Positions 42,920-52,462 of a stretch of DNA of 64,000 nucleotides are shown one piece after another (positions within the stretch are counted from its first letter, which is position 1; each line of letters starts with the position of its first letter). This DNA is from Paraburkholderia graminis C4D1M (GTDB lineage Bacteria > Pseudomonadota > Gammaproteobacteria > Burkholderiales > Burkholderiaceae): the NCBI RefSeq assembly GCF_000172415.1, contig NZ_ABLD01000018.1:62001-126000 (forward strand), read 5' to 3'. The translations under genes and the position numbers were made by a program. The notes under the pieces are model-generated. The model was not told where the DNA came from, ran no database searches, and saw only the letters and a list, made by a program, of their open reading frames with translations.

Positions 42920-43834
42920 ATGGACCGCATGGTGACGATGGAAACCTTTGTGACGGTTGTCGATGCGGGTTCATTCTCTGCCGCCGCCCGTCGGTTGAAG
43001 CTAGGTCAGCCAGCTGTCTCAAAGGCGGTCGCCCAACTGGAGGAACGTCTGGGCGCCCGTTTGCTATTACGATCGACTCGTGGCTTGGCGCCGACGGCGG
43101 CCGGGCAGCGGTTCTATGAGCACGCGCTCAGGGCCATCCATGAGGCAGATCAAGCCGAACAGGCCGTGCGCGAGTCTTCCGATGGTCTGTCGGGGCAACT
43201 GCGCATAGGCGCGGCCGTCACCTTCGCCCGGCTGCACGTTTTGCCGGCGTTAAAGTCTTTCCTCCATCAACACCCCAATCTGAGCATCGACATCGTGCTT
43301 GACGACCGGTCCGTCGATTTACTCGAAGAGGGCGTCGATGTCGCTTTGCGTATGGGCACGCTGGACGACTCGTCCATGACTGCGCGTCGCATCGCGAGCG
43401 GGCGGAGAGTCGTAGTCGGCACGCCGTCATATTTCGCGGAAGCCGGAGTTCCGCAAACACCTGTCGACCTCGGCCGGCATCAGGCGGTCGTCTATTCCGT
43501 GCGAGGCGGCGGTGAATCATGGTTGTTCAGCCGCGATGATGGATCTGACTCAACCGTGACCCTGTCCGGCCGAATCAGCGTGAACGCGGCTGAAGGCATG
43601 CGCACGGCAGTGCTCGCTCACATGGGCCTTGCTGTCGCATCGGAATGGATGTTCGCGCCTGAACTCGCGGACGGCACGGTGCAGGCCGTCCTGACTGACT
43701 GGACCTTGCCCACCATCGACCTGTGGGCAGTTTTTCCCGCCGGGCGTATGACGACAGCGAAAGCGCGCGCGTTCGTCGCGTTCGTCGAGCACATTCTCAA
43801 TGAGCACAAATCCAGCGACGACCCGATCGCCTAG
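42920..43834 (+). CDS. LysR-family regulator
   Basis: 304-aa LTTR. AGGAGG (42909-42914) sets the start at ATG 42920 rather than the ATG at 42914. The wHTH reads METFVTVVDAGSFSAAARRL and GQPAVSKAVAQLEERLGARL; the effector domain has GQLRIGAAVTFARLHVLPAL and VDVALRMGTLDDSSMTARRI. It belongs to the CrgA-like group. It is co-directional with the SDR gene 204 bp downstream and probably regulates it. Confidence 0.88.
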   Translation: MDRMVTMETFVTVVDAGSFSAAARRLKLGQPAVSKAVAQLEERLGARLLLRSTRGLAPTAAGQRFYEHALRAIHEADQAEQAVRESSDGLSGQLRIGAAVTFARLHVLPALKSFLHQHPNLSIDIVLDDRSVDLLEEGVDVALRMGTLDDSSMTARRIASGRRVVVGTPSYFAEAGVPQTPVDLGRHQAVVYSVRGGGESWLFSRDDGSDSTVTLSGRISVNAAEGMRTAVLAHMGLAVASEWMFAPELADGTVQAVLTDWTLPTIDLWAVFPAGRMTTAKARAFVAFVEHILNEHKSSDDPIA

Positions 43835-44038
43835 CCGCAGTGCAGCCGGGTTCGATTCGCCCCGACCTGTTCCCTTGCCGCAGGAATAGGAGCTATTCCT
43901 CGGCCACGACTACCGTACGACGCCGCCTGAGCGGAGGATACGCATCAACCAATGCATCACAGATTGGCTCTGATGCAGCGGTCTCTCCTGCAGTTCATGC
44001 CGGAGAACCGATTCAAAACCTACCCGTTGAGGAAAACC

Positions 44039-44806
44039 ATGACTCAAGCTCTGAAAGGCAAACTCGCCCTCGTTACCGGCGCTTCGCGCGGAATCGGTGC
44101 AGCCATTGCGGCACGTCTTGCGCGCGATGGTGCATCCGTCATCGTTCACTATGCGTCGAGTGCGGAGCGCGCCCAAGCAGTCGTCAACGAGATTCGCGAT
44201 GCCGGCGGCGAGGCTGAAGCTGTGGGCGCCGACCTGTCGAAACCGGAAGGCGTCAGGAGCCTCGTCGACTCGCTGAACGGCGCGTTCGGCGGCCGTTTCG
44301 AGGGGCGGCTCGACATCCTTGTCAACAACGCGGGCACAGTCGAGTACGGACCATTTCTCGATTCTTCGGATAGCTCGTACGACACGCACTTCAACTTGAA
44401 TGTTCGTGCGCCGATCGAACTGGCAAAAGACGCGGCGGCGCGCATGGTCGCGGCTGGCTGGGGGCGCATCATCAACGTAGGCTCGGCCTTTGGCGAAGCC
44501 GCGCCACTGCCTGGCGTGACGCTCTACATCGCGTCGAAGTTCGCTCTCAGAGGCTTCACGCGCGGGCTGTCGCGTGAACTCGGCAAATACGGCGTGACCG
44601 TGAATGCTGTCCAGCCCGGCCCGATCGATACAGAACTTGCTCCGCAGCCCGGCACGGAAGATCACGCGACGATGGTAAAGCTCGCGAGCGTCGGCCGTTT
44701 CGGCAAACCCGCAGAAATCGCGGCGGCCGTCGCATATCTCGCCAGCCCCGAAGCAGGCTACACGACCGGCGAAAGCCTGACAGTCGACGGCGGATGGATT
44801 GCCTGA
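44039..44806 (+). CDS. Short-chain dehydrogenase/reductase
   Basis: 255-aa classical SDR. Cofactor motif TGASRGIG (13-20), NNAG (96-99), catalytic Ser149 in NVGSAFGE and Tyr163/Lys167 in YIASK, and a C-terminal TTGESLTVDGGW. The VHYASS sequence after strand 2 lacks the acidic residue of NAD-specific enzymes, so NADPH is likely. It reduces or oxidises an unknown alcohol/ketone, in a family that includes 3-oxoacyl reductases. The frame is open upstream to 43952, but ATG 44039 gives the family N-terminus. Confidence 0.9.
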   Translation: MTQALKGKLALVTGASRGIGAAIAARLARDGASVIVHYASSAERAQAVVNEIRDAGGEAEAVGADLSKPEGVRSLVDSLNGAFGGRFEGRLDILVNNAGTVEYGPFLDSSDSSYDTHFNLNVRAPIELAKDAAARMVAAGWGRIINVGSAFGEAAPLPGVTLYIASKFALRGFTRGLSRELGKYGVTVNAVQPGPIDTELAPQPGTEDHATMVKLASVGRFGKPAEIAAAVAYLASPEAGYTTGESLTVDGGWIA

Positions 44807-44823
44807 CGCGGGCGGCCCTGTTG

Positions 44824-44867
44824 AACGCTATTCGAATGGCGCGTGCATTTCGATTTCGAATAGCGTT
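44824..44867. repeat. 13-bp perfect inverted repeat between convergent genes
   Basis: AACGCTATTCGAA (44824-44836) is mirrored exactly by TTCGAATAGCGTT (44855-44867), with an 18-nt loop. It lies between the SDR stop and the truncated MFS gene and could act as a bidirectional terminator, though it has no T tract. Confidence 0.6.
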
Positions 44868-44928
44868 AACTGAGCGCAGCTAACTGCCGACGGTCATTTT
44901 CCGACGGCATTGCGCCCGGTCCGAGCCG

Positions 44929-45430
44929 TCAGGTGTGTAGCGGCAAGTATCGACGCCCTGCGGTATGCAGGGCTCCCGCATTCACACAACTGCCAAGCGA
45001 CAGCAGCAGAACGCCGGCCGCAAGCGGCAGAAGCGGGGCGACTTGCAGCGGTAGTCCATAGTTGTGCCGCAAGTCGAAATACCTCCCGACCGCGACCGGT
45101 CCAGACACTGCGCCAAAGGCGTAGCCCGAAAACGCGATCCCATAGAACAGGCCGAAGCGCTTCAAGCCGATATACGAGCGGACGAGATACGATAGAAGGT
45201 CGCCTTCGCCAATTGCAAGCCCGACGAGCGCCGAGGCGAATAGCGCGCTGGGGTAGCTGTCGAGTTGCGCTAGCAGGACAAACCCGGCCGCGCCGGCCGT
45301 TAAGAAAAGGCAGGCCACGATCGGTGCGTGCACGCGATCCGCGAGTATGCCGGAGGCGAGCCGGCCAATGAGAATGCCGAATCCTGCGAACGAAGCAGTG
45401 CGCGCTGCGTCGTGAGCCGATATGCTGGGG
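44929..45430 (-). pseudogene. C-terminal half of an MFS transporter
   Basis: Membrane-rich sequence reading leftward from about 45430: ASFAGFGILIGRLASGILAD, FLTAGAAGFVLLAQL, ALFASALVGLAIGEG, LKRFGLFYGIAFSGYAFGAV and a last helix VAPLLPLAAGVLLLSL. This corresponds to TM7-12 of an oxalate/formate-antiporter-like MFS protein, including the GRLxxGxLADR loop. The first six helices are absent and the sequence upstream is not coding, so the gene is truncated. Confidence 0.72.
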
Positions 45431-45757
45431 CCACTGCATGTCGTCTCGCTAGCCGATGCACGCGAGCTCGCAGCGCGCTGCCGCACGACGCTGTTCGAAA
45501 GTGTTCATCCGATCGAGGCACGGCGTGAGCGAATTGCACGAAGTGCAGTCACGGCGATCGTGGATACATCACATTTCGGCGCCTGTCTGCGACAAAGCAG
45601 CGTTGATGTGCGGCAGATATGCAGGAACTCGACCACTAGCGCTCGCAATTCAGGCGGGCAGCTAGTCTGCATAGGGTGCAGGTGGTCGAAGGCTTTCAGG
45701 CCACTCCAGTACCGAGACCGCGATGGAAGTCCTGGGTACTCAGCCGAATCGGCTGCG
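45431..45757. other. Gap between truncated and intact MFS genes
   Basis: No gene recognised. It contains the break point of the truncated transporter and the end of the next operon. No clear terminator. Confidence 0.35.
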
Positions 45758-47089
45758 TCATGAAGACGTCGCAGAACGTATCGCAATCGTTGGGGCTCGA
45801 CCCGTGGCCCGGATGAAACTCGCCGCGACAATTCCCGCCACCACACAGAACGCGATGAAAAACCAGCCGTTGGTATACGTCTTGTGGCCCGATGCGTCGA
45901 CGACCACGAGCGCTGCAAAGATCTTCGCGGAGAAAGCCGCGACGAAGTAGCCCGCGCCATTGACAAAGCCCATCGCCTTGCCATAGACCTCGGGGGAGAA
46001 GATTTCGGCGGGCAGCGCGAGGAACGGGCCCCATGCCATGTTCCCGAAGAATCCCATGCCGCAGAGCGCGACCGCGAGCAGAACCTGATTCGCCTGTTGC
46101 AACGTGCCGAGCAGAACCACGAACGGCGCGAGCCCGATGAAGCACACGAGGATCATGATCTTGCGGTTACCCTTGAAGACTTTGTCCGACATGTACGATG
46201 AGATGAAGCTGCCGATTGCGCCTGCCGCGAAGTAGAGGCCGCTCCACCAGCCCATCGTCTGCATTTTGAAGCCGAAGGTGTCGGACAGGTATAGCGGAAT
46301 CCACGTGAGCGCGCCGTAGAGCGTAATCTGCATCACGATATCGACGAAAACGACTGCGACATACGTGCGATTCTTGAACAGATCGAGAAAGCGCACGCCG
46401 GCGCCCTTGAGAATGGTCTTTTGCGCCGATGCATATTGTCCGCGTGTGATCGTGCCTGCTTCGAGCTCGTCGCGGTACGCGTATTCGAGATCGGCTTCGG
46501 TCGCATGGCGATAGTGCTCCGGCCGGTCGAACACGAACACCGCGATCAGGGCGAGCGGCACGACCCCGAGCGCGCCCGTGACAAAAAACACGATGCGCCA
46601 GCTGTCCGCGTGTGCCGCGAATTGCGTAGCAAGGACGCTCGCCCATGCGGGCGTGATAATCCACGCCCACGCCAGAACGGTTTGCGCACGCGCGCGGCCT
46701 TCCTTGTTGAACCAGCGCATGAGCACTCGCGCCGAAGGAACGTATTCGGTGCCCACCAGCATACCGAAGATCGCCATCCGCCAGAGGTATTCTTCGCGCG
46801 TCTGGATGAGCCCCATATACATCGTCATTGCGGACCAGACGATGACCGAGAAGATCAGCATTTTCCTGGCGCCGAAACGGTCCGTCAGCAAGCCAGATAC
46901 GTATTGCGCTGGCCCGTAGAAGAGCAGCATCAGGAAGGCGCCGGTGCCGATATCCGCGGTCGTCAATCCGATGTCGTGAGCGATCGCTGGATTGAGCACG
47001 CTGCTCTTCACGCGATCGAGATACTGGATGCTGTACGCGATGAACAGCACGAACGCGATGATCCATCGGTAAGCTACGCGAGGCCGCAT
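45758..47089 (-). CDS. MFS transporter, ACS family
   Basis: 443-aa 12-helix symporter of the anion:cation symporter type. It starts MRPRVAYRWIIAFVLFIAYS and has YLDRVKSSVLNPAIAHD after TM1, LTDRFGARKMLIFSVIVWSA (motif A), and RARAQTVLAWAWIITPAWAS in TM5. ACS members import sugar acids, hexuronates, phthalate or other carboxylates. Start ATG 47089 follows AAGGAG. It is the last gene of a leftward operon, 28 bp after another MFS gene. Two adjacent transporters in one operon suggest two substrates, or an importer and an exporter. Confidence 0.9.
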   Translation of the reverse strand: MRPRVAYRWIIAFVLFIAYSIQYLDRVKSSVLNPAIAHDIGLTTADIGTGAFLMLLFYGPAQYVSGLLTDRFGARKMLIFSVIVWSAMTMYMGLIQTREEYLWRMAIFGMLVGTEYVPSARVLMRWFNKEGRARAQTVLAWAWIITPAWASVLATQFAAHADSWRIVFFVTGALGVVPLALIAVFVFDRPEHYRHATEADLEYAYRDELEAGTITRGQYASAQKTILKGAGVRFLDLFKNRTYVAVVFVDIVMQITLYGALTWIPLYLSDTFGFKMQTMGWWSGLYFAAGAIGSFISSYMSDKVFKGNRKIMILVCFIGLAPFVVLLGTLQQANQVLLAVALCGMGFFGNMAWGPFLALPAEIFSPEVYGKAMGFVNGAGYFVAAFSAKIFAALVVVDASGHKTYTNGWFFIAFCVVAGIVAASFIRATGRAPTIAIRSATSS

Positions 47090-47117
47090 TTTTGTCTCCT
47101 TGGCTAGTCGTATGTGT

Positions 47118-48419
47118 TTATCGCGTCGACGTCGCGATTTCGAGTGTGAGGCTCTGGTCGGCCGGTGCGCGTGGCGCGCGTACAAAGACCGCGACTGCCA
47201 GTGCACCGAGCAGGGCGATGGCGCCACTCAGCATGAATGCGCTTGCGAACACAGAGGTCGCCTGCACCAGAAAGCCTGTCGCTGCGGGCGCGAGAATGCC
47301 CGCCGTGTTCGCGATCAGATGCATGAAGCCGCCGACGCTGCCCATGCGCGTGTGCGGGACGGTGTCGAGAATGATTCCCCAATACGCGCCGAGCGTGAGG
47401 TTCATGAAGAACACGGTGACGGCCATCAGCGCGACGGCGAGCGGAAGGGTCGCGACGCGGCCCGCCAGTGCAACGCACACGGCGGACACGACCAGGCTCG
47501 TCACGATGACGATCTTGCGGGAGAGCACGGCTCTCCCCGTAGCGCGGTAGATGAGGTCTGATATCACACCGCCGAGTGCAATACCGACGGCCCCGCACGC
47601 CCATGGAATGACGTTCACGAAGCTCATTGACTGCAGGCTGAGATGGCGTTCCATCGTCAGATAGCTCGGGAACCACGAGAGAAAGAAGTACAGGATGTAG
47701 GCGTAGCCGAAGAAGGCGAAGGCAGTCGCAAGAATCGATGGACTGCGCAGCCACGCGCCGAGCGGCCGGCCGTCGTCTTCGGTGACCGATGCGGATTCAA
47801 CGGGCGTGTCGTCGCGATGATGCGCGGGCTTTGCGTCAAGCCAGCGGTTCTCTTGCGGACGGTCGGTGACCAGCAGTGCCCACAGCGCGACCCAGACGAG
47901 CCCGAGCGCCGCTATCACGACAAACGACACGCGCCAGCCGACGGAAAGCGCCAGCATGCCGACGATCGGCCCGGCGATCGCGCCGCCGAATTGCTGTCCC
48001 GCGTTCGCATAGCCGACGGCGCTTGCCTGTTTGTTGCGCTCGAACCAGCCGCTAATCATCTTGTTCGTGCACGTCGCATACGGTCCTTCGCCTGCACCGA
48101 AGATCACACGCACGACGATCAGCGAACCCATGCCAACGACGCCCGCCGTGAGTCCGCAGAACACGGACCACAGCGACATGCTCGCAACGAGCACGCGCTT
48201 CGCGCCGAACCTGTCGGCCGCATAGCCACCGACGAAGCAGAACAGCGAATACCCGACGAAGAACACGCTGAACACGATGCCCAGTTCCGCGGGCGTAAGT
48301 TGGAGATCTTTCGCGATAAGCGGCGCAGCAACCGACAGCGCAGCGCGGTCGAGGTAGCTGATCGCGCCGGCGAGAAACAGCATGAGTACGATGAACCAGC
48401 GTAGTGAGCGGAGCTGCAT
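47118..48419 (-). CDS. MFS transporter, GudP-like ACS family
   Basis: 433-aa MFS protein resembling glucarate/galactarate and other hydroxy-acid symporters: YLDRAALSVAAPLIAKDLQL, GGYAADRFGAKRVLVASMSL, GAGEGPYATCTNKMISGWFE (the GxGExPxxPxxxxxxxxWF motif of this group, with a change at the Pro positions), and HTRMGSVGGFMHLIANTAGI. ATG 48419 follows CAGGAGAC. It lies 130 bp after the CoA-transferase gene. It probably imports the substrate of the operon. Confidence 0.9.
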   Translation of the reverse strand: MQLRSLRWFIVLMLFLAGAISYLDRAALSVAAPLIAKDLQLTPAELGIVFSVFFVGYSLFCFVGGYAADRFGAKRVLVASMSLWSVFCGLTAGVVGMGSLIVVRVIFGAGEGPYATCTNKMISGWFERNKQASAVGYANAGQQFGGAIAGPIVGMLALSVGWRVSFVVIAALGLVWVALWALLVTDRPQENRWLDAKPAHHRDDTPVESASVTEDDGRPLGAWLRSPSILATAFAFFGYAYILYFFLSWFPSYLTMERHLSLQSMSFVNVIPWACGAVGIALGGVISDLIYRATGRAVLSRKIVIVTSLVVSAVCVALAGRVATLPLAVALMAVTVFFMNLTLGAYWGIILDTVPHTRMGSVGGFMHLIANTAGILAPAATGFLVQATSVFASAFMLSGAIALLGALAVAVFVRAPRAPADQSLTLEIATSTR

Positions 48420-48549
48420 GAGTGTCTCCTGCATGCGATAGGGATTGGGTCGCCGCCGCGCAACCGATGGACGCGCGTCGCCGGAAGAAGTGCCTTGCGG
48501 GCGCTTCTCCTGACGCGTGTCTATTGGATTGGGAGCGCCCGGGTGGCGC

Positions 48550-50178
48550 TTACGAAACTTCGTGTTCGCCGAGCGCGGTTTCGTCGAGATCGGCGCCTGC
48601 CTGCACGCCGGGTTGGAGGAGCGCCGCGTCCATGAGCGGCAGCGGATCGAGGATGAGCGCGGGTGCGAACGCCATGTGGTCGAGCACATCGCGCCGCACG
48701 TCGATACCCGGTGCGATCTCGCGCAGCACGAGCCCGTCGTTCGTGGCTTCGAAGACTGCGCGCTCTGTGACGATCAGCGCGCTCTGGCCGCGCGCGACGC
48801 CGTTGCGAACGGAATACGTGATGCTCTGGGCGTCGCGCACGAATTTGCTGACCTTCCCCTCGCGGCGAATGTTCATCCGGCCGTTTGCATAGTCGACGTC
48901 GAGCCCGCCGGTTGTGAACGTGCCGGTGAACACGAGCCGCTTCGCGTTGGCCGCGATATCGGTGAAGCCGCCCGCGCCGGGATTCGCGCGTCCGAACTTG
49001 CTGACGTTCACGCTTCCATGCGAGTCGTATTCGGCGAATGCGAGCGCGGCGAATTCGCACAAGCCGCCGTCGATGACGTCGAACTGCTGAAGGCCGTCGA
49101 GCAGCGCGCTCGGATGCAGGTTCGCGGAGAACTGCCAGCCGTTCATCACGATGCCGCCGTAAGAGCCGTGCTCGGTGGTGAACCAGTAATCCTCGGAACC
49201 GGTCTGCGGATCGATCAGACCTTGCTCCGCAAGAATGAGCGGAATGTCGGCCGCTGCGCCGAAGCCGAAGATGCCGAGCTCGCGCTTCCTGACCTCGAGC
49301 GCCGCGCGCCGCGCGATGACCTTGTCCGGCCCGAACGGAATCGAAGGAAACACGTGGCGATCGCCCGCCGAGACAAGGTAGTTGCGATCGTAGGGCGTGC
49401 CGGTCGTCATCATCATTTCCGCATCGACGACGATCGAATCGACGAAGATGCCCGGCAGGCGCACTTGTGTCGCGGGCCGCTCGCCTCGTCCGACGATGCG
49501 TCGCACCTGCGCGATTACGCGTCCGCCGCTGGCCTTCGCCGCGAGCGCAAGTGCGAGACCGGACGAGACAAGCGGCTCGTCTTCGAAGGACAGGTTGCCG
49601 AATTCGTCGGCGCTGCTTGCGCGGATGATTGCAACATCGATCGGCCAGGTTGGATAGAAGAGGCATTCCTCACCGTTTAGCGTGATCTTCTGGATAAGAT
49701 CGTCCGTGCAGCGCGCGGTGAACTTGCCGCCGCCCTGAGCGGGGTCCGCATACGTGCCCACGCCGATGCGCGTCACATAGCCGGGGCTCTTTCGTGCGAC
49801 TTCGCGCAGCCAGTGCATCGACGCACCGATCGGCCACGAATACGCCTCGATGCGGTTCTCCTGGATGAGTTGCATCAGCGCGGGCCGCTTGCCCGTGCGC
49901 GGATCGATGGGATTGATATAGGAACCTGCGACGATGCGCTTCATCAGGCCCTCACGCGCGACATGGTCCATACCCTTGATGCCGACGGCGTCGCCCGTTC
50001 CGCACGGGAAATAGAACGTCAGGTTGCGCGGCGTACCGGTGTCCTCGAAGCGCTTGCCGAGTGCCGCGAGCGTGGCGTCCGGCACGACCCAGCCGATGAC
50101 GCCGACGGATGCGACGGTCTGGCCGTCCCTGATTGATTCCACGGCCTGCCTGGCCGTCACGACCTTGCTCATATTCAT
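48550..50178 (-). CDS. Class I (YdiF-like) acyl-CoA transferase
   Basis: 542-aa fused alpha-beta CoA-transferase, the full length for the YdiF/propionate-CoA-transferase group. The first half has ESIRDGQTVASVGVIGWVVP and EEC..YPTWPIDVAIIRASSADEFGNLSFEDEP; the second half has the catalytic glutamate Glu336 in TTEHGSYGG. It moves CoA from acetyl- or succinyl-CoA onto a carboxylate through a glutamyl-CoA thioester. Its start codon overlaps the stop of the hydratase gene (ATGA). In this operon it would activate the imported acid or its oxidation product. Confidence 0.92.
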   Translation of the reverse strand: MNMSKVVTARQAVESIRDGQTVASVGVIGWVVPDATLAALGKRFEDTGTPRNLTFYFPCGTGDAVGIKGMDHVAREGLMKRIVAGSYINPIDPRTGKRPALMQLIQENRIEAYSWPIGASMHWLREVARKSPGYVTRIGVGTYADPAQGGGKFTARCTDDLIQKITLNGEECLFYPTWPIDVAIIRASSADEFGNLSFEDEPLVSSGLALALAAKASGGRVIAQVRRIVGRGERPATQVRLPGIFVDSIVVDAEMMMTTGTPYDRNYLVSAGDRHVFPSIPFGPDKVIARRAALEVRKRELGIFGFGAAADIPLILAEQGLIDPQTGSEDYWFTTEHGSYGGIVMNGWQFSANLHPSALLDGLQQFDVIDGGLCEFAALAFAEYDSHGSVNVSKFGRANPGAGGFTDIAANAKRLVFTGTFTTGGLDVDYANGRMNIRREGKVSKFVRDAQSITYSVRNGVARGQSALIVTERAVFEATNDGLVLREIAPGIDVRRDVLDHMAFAPALILDPLPLMDAALLQPGVQAGADLDETALGEHEVS

Positions 50179-50915
50179 GATTTCACCGCGAATTTTGCGA
50201 AGATTTGTTGGGCCGCATCGGACTTGCAGTCGTCGGCAAAAATGCGGGTTGCTTCTCGGTCCAGACGCTCGCCATCGAGCGCGATGAACGGCTCGAAAAA
50301 GCGCTTGGCCGACGCGACAGCACCGCGTGGGAGTCTGGCGAGGCGTTGCGCGAGCGCGATTGCCCGCGCGTCGACATGACCTGCTTCGGCCAAATGATCA
50401 GCGACGCCCAACCGGTGTGCTTCCACGCCGTCGATGGGTTCGTCGCCCCACACGAGCATGCGCGCCCGGACCGCGCCGACCCGCGCGATGAGCGCCTGCA
50501 GGCCCCACGGCGGCAGCCAGCCGTTCGGCACCTCGGGAAGATGCCAGCGTGCGTTGACAGCGCTCACGACGAGATCGCACGACACCGCGAGAATGAAGCC
50601 GCCGCCGAGCGCGAAGCCCTCCACCGCGGCAATCACCGGCTTCGATAGTCCCGCTATGCCGCGCGCGATCCGCGCCGTTTCGAGTTCGTGTTCGCACATG
50701 TGATCGATCGAGAGGCCGCCGAGCTCCTTCAGGTCGCTGCCCGCGCAAAAGGCCGGTGGGGCGCCCGACAGCACGATCGCGGCGACCGAAGCGTCGCTTT
50801 CCGCCCTCCGCAATTCCTGTTCGAGTTGCTCCATCAGCGCCTGACTGAGCGCGTTGCGCCGCTGCGGACGGTCGAGCACGAGTTGCCGCACGCCGCCGAT
50901 GTCTTCGATTTGCAT
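50175..50915 (-). CDS. Enoyl-CoA hydratase/isomerase family protein
   Basis: 246-aa crotonase-fold enzyme. The oxyanion hole is formed by FCAGSDLKEL and GFALGGGFILAVSCD; the next helix has LPEVPNGWLPPWGLQALIAR. The first catalytic Glu of classical hydratases (usually in the GGG.E or EPxxGL region) is not obvious, where GNEL..E is replaced by GGGFILAVS; the second is Glu in LPEV. The precise reaction (hydration, isomerisation, hydrolysis) is therefore open. ATG 50915 follows AAGGAG. It is second in the operon, 11 bp after the FAD oxidoreductase. Confidence 0.88.
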   Translation of the reverse strand: MQIEDIGGVRQLVLDRPQRRNALSQALMEQLEQELRRAESDASVAAIVLSGAPPAFCAGSDLKELGGLSIDHMCEHELETARIARGIAGLSKPVIAAVEGFALGGGFILAVSCDLVVSAVNARWHLPEVPNGWLPPWGLQALIARVGAVRARMLVWGDEPIDGVEAHRLGVADHLAEAGHVDARAIALAQRLARLPRGAVASAKRFFEPFIALDGERLDREATRIFADDCKSDAAQQIFAKFAVKS

Positions 50916-50926
50916 TTGTATTCTCC

Positions 50927-52264
50927 TTAGCTCAGTTGTGCGCCGTCGCGGTCGAGCGCGCGGCGGATCGCCGACGGCTCCACCTGACGGGGCTCCAATC
51001 TTTCGTTGATGGCGATGGCCGCCGCATGTCCGATCGCGTGCCCGTACGAGAAGCACTGCGCGGTGACGCGCGCCGATGCGACCGCCTCGTGTTCCGCCGA
51101 CAGGCAGCGGCCGGCCACGAGCAGGCCATCTCCCGACTGCGGCACGAAGCAGCCATACGGCACCGTGTAAAAGTCGTCGAGAATCCACTCGACCTTCGGC
51201 TTTGCACCCGCATGCAGTTCGATTGGCCACGGCGATACGGCGATGCCGTCGTCGAACTTGCGAGCCGCGAGCACGTCGTCGTTCAACAGGCGCGTGACTC
51301 CGCTGACCTGCCGGCTCTGGCGTATGCCCACCTGCATGCCCGTGTCGTTGACGAAGGCGTTTTCGCATCCCGCGAGGTTCTTCCGGAAGAACTGTGCGTA
51401 CGCATGCACCTGCTTGCGCCCTTCGATTTCCGCTTCGGTGAAGTCATCGCGCAGCAGCGAGTTCAACTCGCGGCCGTCCGCACCGGTCACGCGCGTGCAG
51501 TTGCAGAGCAATTCCCCGGGCCGCGTCGTCGTGAAGAGCCAGATCTTGGCGCGCGGCAGATTCGCGCCCGCGTCTGCGGCGGCGCGCAGTTTCAGCGAGA
51601 CTTCTTCGCCCATGATGGTGTCGTCGCCGTAGGCAGCGAGAAAGCGTCCGATATCGACGCCCAGCAGGCGGAAGATCATCGTCGGGTTCTGCACACGTCC
51701 GTCATGACCGATGAAGCTCGACAGGCCCGCCATCGCGACGACGTCCGCGTCACCGCTTGCGTCGATGGTCAGCTTCGCGCGGATATCGAGCGGACCTTGC
51801 TTGGTCCATGCCCGTACGCCCTCCACGCGCGCCCCATCCATCAGCGCGCCGGTCGCGATCGAGTGATAGATCACCTGCACGCCGGCACCGGCGAGCAGCG
51901 CGTCGGCGGTATCGCGCCAGATCAACGGATCGTGCACGCGCGTCCAGGTGCGCCCGTACCGGACGGGGTCCGCCAGTCCTCCGCGCGTTTCCAGCGCGCG
52001 CACGAATTCGTCCGCGAAACCGAAGACGACCTGCTCGGGTTTGGCGCCGACGCGCTCCGTCGCGAGATACAGACCGCAGACAGTGCCAGAGAGGCCCGCG
52101 ACCGCGCCGCCTCCGCAAAAGCCATAGCGTTCGAGCACAGTGACGCGCAAGCCTTGCCTTCGCGCCGTGACGGCAGCCGCCACGCCCGCCGCGCCGCCGC
52201 CAACGACGAGAACGTCGGTGGAAAGTGCATCGACCAGGCGATGTTCCACCACTGATAAACTCAT
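50927..52264 (-). CDS. FAD-dependent oxidoreductase
   Basis: 445-aa flavoprotein of the FAD-dependent oxidoreductase group (PF12831-like). The dinucleotide motif is VLVVGGGAAGVAAAVTARRQ (Gly22-x-Gly24-x-x-Gly27) with acidic residue in VLERYGFCGGGAVAGLSG. The conserved DASGDADVVAMAG and the end GLLVAGRCLSAEHEAVASAR are typical. Members oxidise hydroxy-acids, tricarboxylates or aliphatic substrates; the donor is unknown here. ATG 52264 follows CAGGAG. It is the first gene of the leftward operon, just inside a palindrome and divergent from the GntR gene. Confidence 0.88.
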   Translation of the reverse strand: MSLSVVEHRLVDALSTDVLVVGGGAAGVAAAVTARRQGLRVTVLERYGFCGGGAVAGLSGTVCGLYLATERVGAKPEQVVFGFADEFVRALETRGGLADPVRYGRTWTRVHDPLIWRDTADALLAGAGVQVIYHSIATGALMDGARVEGVRAWTKQGPLDIRAKLTIDASGDADVVAMAGLSSFIGHDGRVQNPTMIFRLLGVDIGRFLAAYGDDTIMGEEVSLKLRAAADAGANLPRAKIWLFTTTRPGELLCNCTRVTGADGRELNSLLRDDFTEAEIEGRKQVHAYAQFFRKNLAGCENAFVNDTGMQVGIRQSRQVSGVTRLLNDDVLAARKFDDGIAVSPWPIELHAGAKPKVEWILDDFYTVPYGCFVPQSGDGLLVAGRCLSAEHEAVASARVTAQCFSYGHAIGHAAAIAINERLEPRQVEPSAIRRALDRDGAQLS

Positions 52265-52273
52265 AATATACTC

Positions 52274-52285
52274 CTGACATGTCAG
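52274..52285. promoter_or_regulatory. Candidate GntR operator
   Basis: CTGACATGTCAG is a perfect 12-bp palindrome, 10 bp before the start of the FAD oxidoreductase gene in the spacer shared with the divergent GntR gene. The position suits repression of the catabolic operon. Confidence 0.45.
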
Positions 52286-52462
52286 CACAACATCAGGATA
52301 GCGATTGGAGTGAGGCCGCGTCAACCGCTGTCGATTGCAGGTTAACCCCGAGGGCGCATCGCGAAGCGCACGGTGCGGCAGGATCGGGGCCGGCGCAAGC
52401 CGCCTCACGCGGCCGATATGTAATACTCACTTTGGTCCAATCGAACTCTCTAACCGGCTTTC

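Noticed and set aside
48517..49680. A 387-codon plus-strand frame opposite the CoA-transferase
   Set aside because: It mirrors a conserved enzyme and lacks any recognisable motif or ribosome site.
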